From Candidatus Obscuribacterales bacterium (GTDB lineage Bacteria > Cyanobacteriota > Vampirovibrionia > Obscuribacterales > Obscuribacteraceae), in contig JAIEQI010000001.1 in assembly GCA_019747875.1 (NCBI GenBank), positions 88,749 to 152,748 on the forward strand: DNA of 64,000 nt. The letters are read 5' to 3'. The translations under genes were made by a program, and so were the position numbers. Under the pieces are notes generated by a model that saw only the letters and a list, made by a program, of their open reading frames with translations, did no database searches and was not told the origin of the DNA. Below are positions 26,397-34,744 of the stretch, in pieces. Within the stretch, counting starts at the first letter, position 1, and the number at the start of each line of letters is the position of its first letter.

Positions 26397-27629
26397 CTAG
26401 AACGCTCTATCTATGGCTTGCAAAAACTCATGAACGAGATTGAACAGCCCTTCATCGTTACCTGTTCGGCTAAGCAAAGACAATCCAATGGGCGCGCCGT
26501 CAGCAGTCCCGATCGGCATCGATATCTGAGGGAGTCGCCCGATTCCCGCGATTGAAGTCATGCTCAAAGCGCGCTGGTAATAGTCGCTCTTTTGCCTGTT
26601 TGCAGGCAGGGAGCCTTTTAATGGTGCAACACAGGGAGCGGTCGGTATACAAATAAAGTCGTTCACGGAGAGGAAATTGTATAAGCGTCTAAAATATAGA
26701 TCGCGACGCTTACCATGTGCGGCCAGTTGTGTACGCGACTCGCTCTTTGCTAATTCAAAGTTTGCTGATGTTAACGGACCGAGCTCAGGCTTTTCACTTT
26801 CCACCCAGGAGCCGAGGCAGCTCCATATCTCAGCGCGCTGAACGCTATTGTAAGTTTGTAGCCAATTTCCCATCCCCGTAATTTCTTCGGATTCCTGATC
26901 TATTTCCCTGATGGAAATCTCTTTGATTGCAGCGATTTTTCGCAAAACCTCTGTGTGTTCCTGTAAACCATCAACAACCGTTTTATCTGCTAAATCCCAG
27001 GCTTCCCGCACAAAATAAATGGTCTTCGCGGAGTTGCTCGCCACTGCTAGCTCGTTAAAGAACACCCGACCCAATTCTCTCAGCACAGAAAACTTGCTGG
27101 CGAAGAAACTGACAGTATCGAACGTCGGAGAGAGCGGATTCACCCCTGCAACTGAAACGAGCCCATGTGTCGACCGCCAGCCCCAAATGCCGCAGTTACT
27201 GGCTGGTACTCTCACCGATCCCCCTGTATCCGTGCCTATAGCGAAGTCGCACAATCCTTGAGCAACAGCAGATGCTGAGCCGCTAGACGAGCCACCCGAG
27301 ACTCGCTCAGGTGCGCGGGGATTTAGTGGCGAGCCATAAAAGTAATTCTCGCCATGAAGGCTGAACGCCAACTGATCAGTAACGGCCTTGCCAATGCATG
27401 TAGCGCCTTCAGCAAGCACTTGATCAACACAGACAGCGTTCGCAACCGCGGGCGGATGAGAAGCCAACCAATCCGGATTACCACAAGAGGTTGGATATCC
27501 GGCGATGTCGATGAGGTCCTTGACCGCAAATGTTAAGCCGGAGAGACGCCCCTCTCCATACGGCGCAATTGTCAGCGTCTGCGTCAAAGCTTCTGTGCTA
27601 GTGGATGGCAGCGTGGATTCGTTATTCAC
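26397..27629 (-). CDS. Amidase signature-family hydrolase
   Basis: This 410-residue enzyme has the amidase-signature catalytic set. Lys37 lies in FAVKDLIDIAG, the cis-Ser is in SGGSSSGSASAVA and the nucleophilic Ser is in GTDTGGSVRVPAS. It is shorter than GatA or typical amidases (about 470) and resembles compact AMI1-like members. The substrate is unknown. GatA is an unlikely assignment given the length and the lack of gatB or gatC nearby. Translation appears to start at GTG 27629. Confidence 0.88.
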   Translation of the reverse strand: MNNESTLPSTSTEALTQTLTIAPYGEGRLSGLTFAVKDLIDIAGYPTSCGNPDWLASHPPAVANAVCVDQVLAEGATCIGKAVTDQLAFSLHGENYFYGSPLNPRAPERVSGGSSSGSASAVAQGLCDFAIGTDTGGSVRVPASNCGIWGWRSTHGLVSVAGVNPLSPTFDTVSFFASKFSVLRELGRVFFNELAVASNSAKTIYFVREAWDLADKTVVDGLQEHTEVLRKIAAIKEISIREIDQESEEITGMGNWLQTYNSVQRAEIWSCLGSWVESEKPELGPLTSANFELAKSESRTQLAAHGKRRDLYFRRLYNFLSVNDFICIPTAPCVAPLKGSLPANRQKSDYYQRALSMTSIAGIGRLPQISMPIGTADGAPIGLSLLSRTGNDEGLFNLVHEFLQAIDRAF

Positions 27630-27782
27630 AAGTCAAGATACCTGGAAGGAAATAAAAAACAAGTTTATCGCGAATTGAGATCCTTCACACAATCCCCACC
27701 CGAACCCACAATTCACGCCTAGTCTTCGGACCTGCGCGATCATTATTCATCAAAGGTTCGTAGCAAGTGCATGGATTCTTGC

Positions 27783-28220
27783 TTAGTTATTCTTTGTATA
27801 TGACCAGCTCTTGTTTGACGGTCTCGTAACTGAGAAAAAAAGCATGCCGCCACCAACGCTTAGGAAGACTAGTCCGAGAATTCCAAAAATGCCAGTCACT
27901 AGAAAGAGTTCTAACGGATCATCAAGGCGAAAGTCTTCCGGGGAATCTGCACGGTACAAAACGGTTACAGCGTCCGAAACTTTGTGGGCTGGTGGATTTG
28001 AACCTACCTTGGAAGCCGCAGTGATTGTCTTGTGGTCAGCAGTTTCGAACTGAACTACAGGAGCATAGGCACCTTTGCTGGTCGGACGCAGCTCAATGAC
28101 CTTGCCGGTAGCGCGGGAGCCGGTTGATCGAAGGTTCTCAGTGCTCCAATAGCTATATCCGCACGCAGTGAGCGCAAGCAATCCTACCACCGAAAAAATT
28201 GTGCCGAGCCGCTTGACCAT
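27783..28220 (-). CDS. DUF3592-domain membrane protein
   Basis: This 145-residue protein has two transmembrane segments (about residues 5-22 and 105-130) around an extracytoplasmic beta domain (GKVIELRPTSKGAYAPVVQF, VTVLYRADSPEDFRLDD), the layout of DUF3592. A Cys in ACGYSY after the first helix could suggest a lipoprotein, but DUF3592 proteins are usually plain membrane proteins. Function is unknown. Confidence 0.8.
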   Translation of the reverse strand: MVKRLGTIFSVVGLLALTACGYSYWSTENLRSTGSRATGKVIELRPTSKGAYAPVVQFETADHKTITAASKVGSNPPAHKVSDAVTVLYRADSPEDFRLDDPLELFLVTGIFGILGLVFLSVGGGMLFFSVTRPSNKSWSYTKNN

Positions 28221-28345
28221 TCTTCCACCATTGGAAAGATTCTATTCTACCTAAAATCTTGCCCAAGTCACTCACGGTTTCATCACATTGCGCTGGTACC
28301 ATCCGACTTGTAAAAACAAAAGAAACAAACACAAAGGAGAACATC

Positions 28346-28540
28346 ATGATTAGAAGAGAACAAGTGCGAAAAGGTTTACCGAAACTTCGCAAGCTAAGGA
28401 ACACACAAGGGTTAAATGGCAACGGTGGAAATCTGATACCACCATCGGCTCTGGGACAACCCCCTTCTGCACAGGGGATCCCACCATCCGCTCTAGGACA
28501 CCCGCCGTCGGCCCTCGGAATACCACCATCGGCACTTTAA
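28346..28540 (+). CDS. 64-residue peptide with PPSALG repeats
   Basis: A textbook AAAGGAGAACATC precedes the ATG at 28346. Residues 1-20 are strongly basic (MIRREQVRKGLPKLRKLRNT). A Gly/Asn linker follows, then five tandem six-residue units: PPSALG, PPSAQG, PPSALG, PPSALG and PPSAL, joined by single residues. The repeats use different codons for the same residues (for example GCT, GCA and GCC for Ala), so selection acts on the peptide. There is no signal peptide. The form, a basic leader with a repeated core, recalls precursor peptides or a small adaptor; nothing nearby encodes a processing enzyme. Confidence 0.65.
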   Translation: MIRREQVRKGLPKLRKLRNTQGLNGNGGNLIPPSALGQPPSAQGIPPSALGHPPSALGIPPSAL

Positions 28541-28577
28541 ACTAGATGATGATGAAGACGCAGTGAGTCCCGAGAGC

Positions 28578-28671
28578 GGTATAGCGATCGGGGCTCAGCA
28601 GTTTAAACCAAGCGCGCTTCGCATGGTATAGCGATCGGGACTTATCGTATAGAACCAAGCGCGCTTCGCGC
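28578..28671. repeat. 47-bp direct repeat, two copies plus a partial third
   Basis: Units at 28578-28624 and 28625-28671 begin GGTATAGCGATCGGG and end ACCAAGCGCGCTTCGC. A third start (GGTATGGGCGGACGGG) follows at 28672. The unit ends contain small GC hairpins, such as GCGCG/CGCGC in the second copy. Confidence 0.7.
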
Positions 28672-28764
28672 GGTATGGGCGGACGGGACGTCCGCGCTCC
28701 ATACTAAGAATTCTCTGAAGAGTTCGACGAAATGCGCCACCCTGCTATCGAATTCTTCTCTTCC

Positions 28765-28785
28765 GGGTGACGCATGGCGTCACCC
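28765..28785. repeat. Perfect 9-bp hairpin
   Basis: GGGTGACGC (28765-28773) and GCGTCACCC (28777-28785) enclose ATG. A related hairpin GCGGAC/GTCCGC lies near 28680-28695. No T run follows, so this is more likely a REP-type element than an intrinsic terminator. Confidence 0.6.
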
Positions 28786-28878
28786 ATACACAAGAAGCCG
28801 AGAACTCTACTTGACCGAAGCGAAGTAAACGCTGCGAAACTACCCGAAACGAAGCGGCTAAACGCTAGTCAGATTCAT

Positions 28879-30606
28879 CTACTTCACGGAATTGGCGGTG
28901 GTGAAGATTGGTTCGATGTCGCTTGGAATGTCTTTCATTCCTGCTAGGACTTTTTTGAGATTGGGGCGGATGATGCCGTATTGTTTCAGCAGTTTCTGTG
29001 CGCCGGCGTAATCGCCTTCGGCCTCGATGGTTAGCAGTTTTCGATCTAGATCGGCTACGGCGGATTTGATCTTCGCCATGTTCACAGAATAAGTTCCATC
29101 CTTGTTCTGAACGAAGGCTCCGCGGTCTTCAAGGTAATTGAACTGAACCGCCATGCCTTTTCCATGCGCTTCACCAATCCCGAATCTTAAAGTTCGAAAA
29201 GCCGAGGCAAGGAACGTGACGTAGAGCTGTCGCCGAGCCTTTTCGTCAGTCGCTAAAATCTTCGGATCGATCTTCATTTCCTTGGCGTGATCCATCATGT
29301 ATTGCAAAGCAAATAGACCAGTGATATCTGCCTTTGCTTCTTCAATTGCACTGTTCAACTCCTTTAGCTCGTCGCGTGGAGTTGTCTCGCGTCCTTTGAC
29401 TTTGATTTTATGAGGACCCAATCCATGCATAAGCTCATGCGCAAGAATGTGAGTAAAGAAAAGATTGAAATTTACATCCGCCATTGACGCCTTCGGCAAT
29501 GTTCGCTTCGCAATCGGAATAAGAACGGACTTGAATTTCGCTTCCTGTATGTTCTTCAACATGACTCGCTTCGATCCCTTCTCTTGGACCACTTTGTCAT
29601 CATTCGGAAGATTGTAAGCCGCAGTTTGCACACCGTGGTTACCGTCACCTGCACTCAAGATTTCATCCACTACGCGAATAGCAGTATCCGCTCCCAACTT
29701 TGGGTTTCTATACTTCGGGTCCATTGGAAGGTTATTCTCGATCTCTTGCAAATGCTCTGCAAAAACTGACAACTTCTCGCTTTCGCGATCATCGCGCAAA
29801 TTCACATAAGCTTCGAATCCCGCCTTGTATCCGAAGATCTCATCATTATAGGTTTCGTAAGGACCAATTGTCACATCCAGCGGGGCATCCAGATCCATCC
29901 AATCCTTATCACTTTCGTAATAGTTGTTGGACAAAAATGCATCTGCTCGCGAGTTGAGAAACTTTCTGAGGCTTGCGTTATCCGTCAGCGCGGCAGCTTC
30001 TTTCAGCAGCTTCGCAGCTTTGCTCAACTCCTTCTTATACTCAACACTAAAGGGTACAGAAACTAACGTGCGCTTACCTGATGAATCAGTCTTTCTTCTA
30101 ATAACTGTGAAAAAGCTTTTTGCTTCTTCCTGCTCTTTCTCCGAAAGTGTCTTTAGCCAGCGTTCAAACTCGGCTTTAGTCATGTCCTTTGGATAGAAAT
30201 TTGCACCAGGTAACTTGCGCGGAGGAACGTCAGGTAAAAAAGCTTTGTAGTCGTCAAGATCAGACCACGGACCTTTATTGATCCTGAAATAATGAAGTCG
30301 TGCCTTACCCAACGGTGTAAGGTCTTTTTCCAATTTTTCTGACAAAGCAACATTCTTGTCCCAGATTTGATTCATGAAAATCGTATTCATCAAACGTGCA
30401 CTTTCAAGCAACTTTGGCAGCGCCTTTCGATCACCTTCCGATAGCTTAGAAAGATCCACATTCAAAGGCGTTGGCTCAAATCGTTTAGTCATTTGAATCA
30501 AAGATTGCAGATTAGGCACACTTGTAGGCTTTGCTGTTTGCTGTGCATAAGCTGGCATTATCAAAACAGCAAGGACAGTTAGCGGCAACATGCGACGAGT
30601 GATCAT
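28879..30606 (-). CDS. Secreted M49-like metallopeptidase (dipeptidyl-peptidase III type)
   Basis: The start at 30606 (MITRRMLPLTVLAVL) has AAGGTG upstream and gives a signal peptide cleaved after AYAQ. The 575-residue protein has a zinc site H390-E-L-M-H394 followed by GLGPHKI, and a third-ligand helix EEAKADITGLF about 40 residues later. Classical dipeptidyl-peptidase III has the longer HExxGH motif; this bacterial branch uses plain HExxH. It probably cleaves short peptides outside the cytoplasm. It is monocistronic. Confidence 0.8.
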   Translation of the reverse strand: MITRRMLPLTVLAVLIMPAYAQQTAKPTSVPNLQSLIQMTKRFEPTPLNVDLSKLSEGDRKALPKLLESARLMNTIFMNQIWDKNVALSEKLEKDLTPLGKARLHYFRINKGPWSDLDDYKAFLPDVPPRKLPGANFYPKDMTKAEFERWLKTLSEKEQEEAKSFFTVIRRKTDSSGKRTLVSVPFSVEYKKELSKAAKLLKEAAALTDNASLRKFLNSRADAFLSNNYYESDKDWMDLDAPLDVTIGPYETYNDEIFGYKAGFEAYVNLRDDRESEKLSVFAEHLQEIENNLPMDPKYRNPKLGADTAIRVVDEILSAGDGNHGVQTAAYNLPNDDKVVQEKGSKRVMLKNIQEAKFKSVLIPIAKRTLPKASMADVNFNLFFTHILAHELMHGLGPHKIKVKGRETTPRDELKELNSAIEEAKADITGLFALQYMMDHAKEMKIDPKILATDEKARRQLYVTFLASAFRTLRFGIGEAHGKGMAVQFNYLEDRGAFVQNKDGTYSVNMAKIKSAVADLDRKLLTIEAEGDYAGAQKLLKQYGIIRPNLKKVLAGMKDIPSDIEPIFTTANSVK

Positions 30607-30847
30607 GATACACCTTGAAAACGCGGTAACGGCAAGGGTCATGATATCAGCAATCGCTTGTTGATTTAAGTATTTCAATACCCGCAGACTAACTCGATAT
30701 GGGATCAGCTGACTACGGAACTTGGCTACACATGTAGACTACAACGATTTTTGTTGAATATTTTTTCGGGAACAAAATATGATTCAAATCATCATAGCCT
30801 CAAGACCGAATTCCCTTCCGGTCCTCTAAAACTTTAGGAGCCATGAC

Positions 30848-31255
30848 ATGATTCACATAAATCAGGTTGTGCAACCGTTCTTGTGTCTGAAAGTTATTGA
30901 ACCTGTTCTCTACGATCCAAGTTTTCTTGAATGTTCAGATCGCGCTCGCCTCCTCTCACTGCGTTTGAATGGTTCGAAACGCGCAAAGAAGAGCACTGAT
31001 GCAGGCGATTTCTGGCAGAAAGTTCACTCGAATGATTCGCCGATACAACGTCAGAAATCAATTCAACAAGGTATGCATCATTGGTTCTCAAATTCCAATG
31101 ATGATTCAAACGCACGAACCAGATACTCGCAATCATCCATCTCCAATATTCAAGATCTAAGATCATTTTGGAGTGAAGGCGACAAAACAAGACTCGATGG
31201 CGAGGATGATAAAAAGTATTTGTCGATCACCACTTCGCTTAAGCACATAAGCTAG
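30848..31255 (+). CDS. Possible 135-residue protein, unknown
   Basis: A good Shine-Dalgarno site (TAGGAG, 7 nt before the ATG) supports translation. The sequence is hydrophilic, rich in Ser, Asp, Asn and Arg, with no signal peptide and no recognised domain. A minus-strand frame overlaps but lacks a binding site. It precedes the TadE-like gene by 197 bp and may be unrelated. Confidence 0.45.
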   Translation: MIHINQVVQPFLCLKVIEPVLYDPSFLECSDRARLLSLRLNGSKRAKKSTDAGDFWQKVHSNDSPIQRQKSIQQGMHHWFSNSNDDSNARTRYSQSSISNIQDLRSFWSEGDKTRLDGEDDKKYLSITTSLKHIS

Positions 31256-31452
31256 AGAGTGTGCCATCACACACTTTATCGAACAAAAGAAGAATCCCGG
31301 TTATGCTGTCGCAATCTAAACAAACGAATCCCCGTTAAAAGAATCCCCGGAAACTCTCTCGACATCTATGTAAGGTGGAAGCATTCGCTTCAGTCTATGT
31401 CTCATAGTGAGCAGCTGAGCAGAATGCTAGCGCATAAACACAGGTTGATTTT

Positions 31453-31890
31453 ATGCAGAGAAGAAACACAGGATCTAGTATTGCAGAAGCTGCTGCCGCG
31501 ATGGGCATCATGCTTCCTCTGATATTCATAGTTATCTTTACCGTAATCGAAATAAGTCAGGCGTATTTGATACGTGAATGCTTGGCGCAAGCAGCCAGAT
31601 CAGCAGCTCGCCAAATGGCAATCGCTTATGGGCAAGACAACCAGATCAAAGATAGTCGCACGCTGCAAAACAAGCTGGTTTTCGACAGTATTCGAATTAA
31701 CAACATCATCAACTCATCACAACAATTTGAGAATCCAAAGTGGAACGTGACTGGATCGCCCCCCACGGTAACAGTCACCGTTCTCTACACAAGCGGAAAA
31801 AATGGACTCCCCGTTTTTCCAAGCACCGACCCACTTAACTTAGCCTCCAAACTCACACTATCTGCCAAATCGGTTTACCGAGTGGAGTAA
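31453..31890 (+). CDS. TadE-like pilus-assembly protein
   Basis: This 145-residue protein has an N-terminal TadE helix: short basic start, GSSIAEAAAAMGIMLPLIF and a Glu-containing transmembrane segment, then LAQAARSAARQMA. TadE-type pseudopilins are processed and placed in the envelope with Flp/Tad pili. It is the first of a two-gene unit with the TadG-like gene at 31934. No tadA, tadB or tadC ATPase or platform genes occur in the window. Confidence 0.82.
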   Translation: MQRRNTGSSIAEAAAAMGIMLPLIFIVIFTVIEISQAYLIRECLAQAARSAARQMAIAYGQDNQIKDSRTLQNKLVFDSIRINNIINSSQQFENPKWNVTGSPPTVTVTVLYTSGKNGLPVFPSTDPLNLASKLTLSAKSVYRVE

Positions 31891-31933
31891 TCCAGACTCG
31901 CAACTGAACTTGGTCGCTCCCGGAGAAATTGCC

Positions 31934-34024
31934 ATGAACAGAACAAAAGTCAGATCCCAAACAGGACTTCTAGCATCAATGCTTTTATTGGTTCTGCTTT
32001 TCATAGTTGGAGTGGTTTGCGTAGTTGCTTTGGACGTAGGTCACAGTACCATGGTTCAAACCGAACTACAGAACGCCGTCGACGCAGGCGCCCTTGCTGG
32101 AGCGCGCGACTATGTCGAAGGACGAACAGGCGCGGTGTACACCGACGCGCTTGCCACCACAAAACTGAACACGGCCGATGGCATCAATATCGCAAGCAAC
32201 AACCCAGGGGTCTACGTAAACGTAGCGAACAGACAATCCGACACGCTCTTCGGAGGCGGTATCTGCGACGTTAACGCCACCATGAATATTAACAGCATCA
32301 TGTCCAAAGTTTTGGGACGCGATATGCCATTAACCGCAAAGGCGACAGCTCGTGGTTATGCTTCAGTCGTTGAGATTCCGACATCCTCGTTATTCCCGGT
32401 CGCAGTCAGTGTAGATACGCAAACTGGACACCACAAGCCACTTTACGCGTGCACTCCTGGCGATACGGTTACCTTCTTTATTAACTCCCGCCGACACAGT
32501 AATGCTGCATTCACAGGCTTCGATCAGCAAGCAGACAGTGATTTGATAAACACCGCTATCGACCAACGCTTGAGCGGCGCATATAAAATCTCAGATGTAG
32601 CATGCACAAAAATTGGCGATCGCATTAGCCTTACTCAGGGCACCTACGATATCCGCGACCTCTCCCGCGGCTCCTACAACGCAAAACTTCTGGCAAAAGG
32701 CGCGGTGATTTTGCCGCTGATCTCCGGTGACGGTCCTTACACACAAGTTCGCCCCGTTGACGGATTCGTCGGGGTGCACATCAACAGAATCACAAGAGCT
32801 GAGAACGGCGAGGTAAGCATCAATGCCACCATAGCCAAGCCAGCCGTAAAGGGCAAACCAGGCTTGATCGGCACCCCAACGGGCATTGCGTATATAGACG
32901 AAGGGATTCAGCGACTCTCGCCTGGATTGGTAATGCTGACTCCGCACGCCCACTCAAACGAACCGCTCCCAGCGACCGATGTAATAGCCGCTAACTTTCT
33001 TGCAGCACCGAATGCATCCGGTCCATCAACAACCGAACCTGGAGATCCTATCCAACCCACATCCGGCAATGGCGCGATAGCATCAAATTTCAATTCGAGT
33101 TCGGTTAACGGCACCATGTGGTTCAACGCGCTCGGAAGAATTACAGCCAATCCTCTCCAAAATCGCGACACAAGAATTCGCTTCACGAATCAACGCATCC
33201 GCTTCACAGCAGGAAGCCGAACGGTAAACATCGAGCTACCAGATTCGAGCATCATTCTATCAACATCAGCTGTTACAACATCGTCAAGCTTCAATCGAGA
33301 TACGAATACATGGACGACAATATTGCCTGCAAACTTCGGTGAAAGCTTCTTCCTGAGCGGACTTCCCGTCCAGATGAATATCCCGGGCAACTTGAGCAAT
33401 GTTGTATGGAGCGGCATGTTCACTACCGATAACCCGGGAATCACACTATCCTGGCAATGGGGCGCAGCTCCATACTCATCAATGAGCGCCAACACAAATC
33501 TCAATTCACTGGGCGTTGTTTCATCCGGACAAAATGCAGGCGTTCCAATAACTTTCTTAAATTTTCTGCGTAACAACGGTGGAGGCACCAGCGCCGGTGG
33601 GCAAAACTTCACAGGCTCGTTCTCAACCGCCAGCAACGAAATTCCGATGTTCCAATCAATATCGCCTGCACAATCCGGCAATTCACGACCAGGGTCAAAC
33701 TATGGACAATCAAGCACTGGCCAAACCCAAAATCAGAGAACGTCTGGTCAAGGAATATCATCAGCACAATCCGGCAATTCCTCACCATATTCTACCTACG
33801 GTCAATCAAGTGCCAACTCCTCACAATCAACCGCAAACTCCGCACAGTCCAGCGCAAACTCGTCTCAGTCGAGTTCAAACTTCGGACAAGCGGGAAGCAG
33901 CTCCCAATTCCAACCAACCACATCCGGAAGCAACTCAGGGTCCACCAGATCACAGAGCATGAATAGCGATCCGTCGGTATCAAGTACAAACACAACCTTT
34001 GGACCACAGAACACCAGCATTTGA
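31934..34024 (+). CDS. TadG-like protein with Ser/Gln-rich C-terminal repeats
   Basis: The start at 31934 (MNRTKVRSQTG) has CGGAG upstream. The 696-residue protein opens with a TadG-type transmembrane helix (MLLLVLLFIVGVVCVVALD) and the LQNAVDAGALAGARDYVEG segment common to these proteins. The middle is an unrecognised extracytoplasmic beta-rich region. The last about 130 residues are a low-complexity Ser/Gln/Asn/Gly repeat (AQSGNS, YGQSSA, SSQSS units) that could anchor to the cell surface or act as a flexible stalk. It follows the TadE gene by 43 bp and is closed by a terminator. Confidence 0.8.
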   Translation: MNRTKVRSQTGLLASMLLLVLLFIVGVVCVVALDVGHSTMVQTELQNAVDAGALAGARDYVEGRTGAVYTDALATTKLNTADGINIASNNPGVYVNVANRQSDTLFGGGICDVNATMNINSIMSKVLGRDMPLTAKATARGYASVVEIPTSSLFPVAVSVDTQTGHHKPLYACTPGDTVTFFINSRRHSNAAFTGFDQQADSDLINTAIDQRLSGAYKISDVACTKIGDRISLTQGTYDIRDLSRGSYNAKLLAKGAVILPLISGDGPYTQVRPVDGFVGVHINRITRAENGEVSINATIAKPAVKGKPGLIGTPTGIAYIDEGIQRLSPGLVMLTPHAHSNEPLPATDVIAANFLAAPNASGPSTTEPGDPIQPTSGNGAIASNFNSSSVNGTMWFNALGRITANPLQNRDTRIRFTNQRIRFTAGSRTVNIELPDSSIILSTSAVTTSSSFNRDTNTWTTILPANFGESFFLSGLPVQMNIPGNLSNVVWSGMFTTDNPGITLSWQWGAAPYSSMSANTNLNSLGVVSSGQNAGVPITFLNFLRNNGGGTSAGGQNFTGSFSTASNEIPMFQSISPAQSGNSRPGSNYGQSSTGQTQNQRTSGQGISSAQSGNSSPYSTYGQSSANSSQSTANSAQSSANSSQSSSNFGQAGSSSQFQPTTSGSNSGSTRSQSMNSDPSVSSTNTTFGPQNTSI

Positions 34025-34054
34025 TGAATCCCGAATCATTCAAATGACTCTTGC

Positions 34055-34091
34055 AAAAGGGCACTTCCCAGAAGAGTGCCCCTTTTGTTTT
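34055..34091 (+). terminator. Intrinsic terminator after the TadG gene
   Basis: AAAAGGGCAC and GTGCCCCTTTT pair with one bulged base across an 11-nt loop, and the T-rich stretch TTTTGTTTTA follows. On the minus strand the same structure would stop transcripts of the tRNA array. Confidence 0.7.
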
Positions 34092-34093
34092 AT

Positions 34094-34176
34094 TGGCGGA
34101 AATGACAGGATTCGAACCTGCTACCGCATCGCGGTGACTCGTTAGCACCGAGCTTGCTTCCACTCGCCTCATTTCC
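34094..34176 (-). tRNA. tRNA-Ser(GCT)
   Basis: The acceptor GGAAATG/CATTTCC pairs perfectly, and G plus an encoded CCA follow. The anticodon arm is GCTCG-GTGCTAA-CGAGT, reading GCT. A long variable arm (CCGC-GAT-GCGG) marks a class II tRNA, as needed for serine. The T arm is GCAGG-TTCGAAT-CCTGT. The D arm is short. Confidence 0.85.
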
Positions 34177-34210
34177 ATTCTGCGAACATGCATAGCAAAA
34201 ACACTAACGA

Positions 34211-34393
34211 TCATGTACAAGCACGAAATACGTAAAAATGATCGCGCAAACTAGGATTCGAACCTAGAGTCATCACTTTGGAGGCGATAGGTTTGCCAGT
34301 TAACCGATTTGCGCATGTCAAATGACCAGTCACGATCACAAACCATCGCCACCATCGCATGTTATGTCGCATCACTATTCTCATCTTCATCAT
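34211..34393 (-). CDS. Possible mini-ORF inside the tRNA array
   Basis: A strong GGAGG lies 9 nt before ATGATG (34393), and a GTTC-GAAA-GAAC hairpin lies just upstream of it. The 60-codon frame begins with basic, Trp- and Met-rich residues (MMKMRIVMRHNMRWWRW) and then reads through the tRNA-Trp gene. Real translation is doubtful because of this overlap, but the initiation site is unusually good for a tRNA array. Confidence 0.2.
   Translation of the reverse strand: MMKMRIVMRHNMRWWRWFVIVTGHLTCANRLTGKPIASKVMTLGSNPSLRDHFYVFRACT
34243..34314 (-). tRNA. tRNA-Trp(CCA)
   Basis: The acceptor GCGCAAA/TTTGCGC is perfect. The anticodon arm ATCGC-CTCCAAA-GTGAT reads CCA. The T arm is CTAGG-TTCGAAT-CCTAG. 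The discriminator is G and CCA is not encoded. Length is 72 nt. Confidence 0.88.
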
Positions 34394-34491
34394 TGTTGGT
34401 CACCTCCGTTCTTTCGAACCTTTATCTTTGTGTTTTTTGCGCAGCAAATTGCGAGCCACCAATGGACGCATCCGGGCAGCTTGGAAAAAAT

Positions 34492-34576
34492 TGGCGGACG
34501 ATGCATGGACTCGAACCTGCAACCCTTTCGGGCATCTGTTTTCAAGACAGACCGCTTTCCAATTCGCTTATCGTCC
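34492..34576 (-). tRNA. tRNA-Ser(TGA)
   Basis: The acceptor GGACGAT/ATCGTCC is perfect, with G and an encoded CCA. The anticodon arm TCTGT-CTTGAAA-ACAGA reads TGA. The long variable arm (GCCCGAAAGGG) fits a class II serine tRNA. The T stem has one extra base on the 3' side (GCAGG against CCATGC), a bulge not seen in normal tRNAs. Confidence 0.8.
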
Positions 34577-34580
34577 TAAA

Positions 34581-34653
34581 TTGCATAGGCAGGAATCGAA
34601 CCTGCAACCGTTCCGTTATCAACAGAATGCTCTACCAGTTGAGCTACCATGCA
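34581..34653 (-). tRNA. tRNA-Ile(GAT)
   Basis: The acceptor TGCATGG/CTATGCA pairs with one G-U. The D arm AGCTCAACTGGTAGAGC is canonical. The anticodon arm TTCTG-TTGATAA-CGGAA reads GAT. The T arm GCAGG-TTCGATT-CCTGC is perfect. The discriminator is A and CCA is absent. Bacterial tRNA-Ile(GAT) usually lies in rRNA operons, so a copy in an array is worth noting. Confidence 0.88.
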
Positions 34654-34658
34654 TTCTC

Positions 34659-34731
34659 TCTTCCGTGGACGACTTGAACGTCCAACCTCGTTCTTGTAAG
34701 GAACTTGCGCTACCAATTGCGCCAACGGAAG
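34659..34731 (-). tRNA. tRNA-Val(TAC)
   Basis: The acceptor CTTCCGT/ACGGAAG is perfect. The anticodon arm AGTTC-CTTACAA-GAACG reads TAC, with a mismatch at the outermost pair. The T arm GGACG-TTCAAGT-CGTCC is perfect. The discriminator is A and CCA is absent. Confidence 0.85.
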
Positions 34732-34744
34732 CCCTTCTAGCTAA

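Larger units (their letters stand above)
28541..28878. other. Repeat-rich gap
   Basis: No gene was seen. The stretch holds a 47-bp tandem duplication and two hairpins, listed separately. It separates a plus-strand peptide gene from a convergent peptidase gene. Confidence 0.6.

Noticed and set aside
28578..28671. CRISPR-like repeat
   Set aside because: Only two adjacent direct copies without unique spacers between them; no cas genes in the window.
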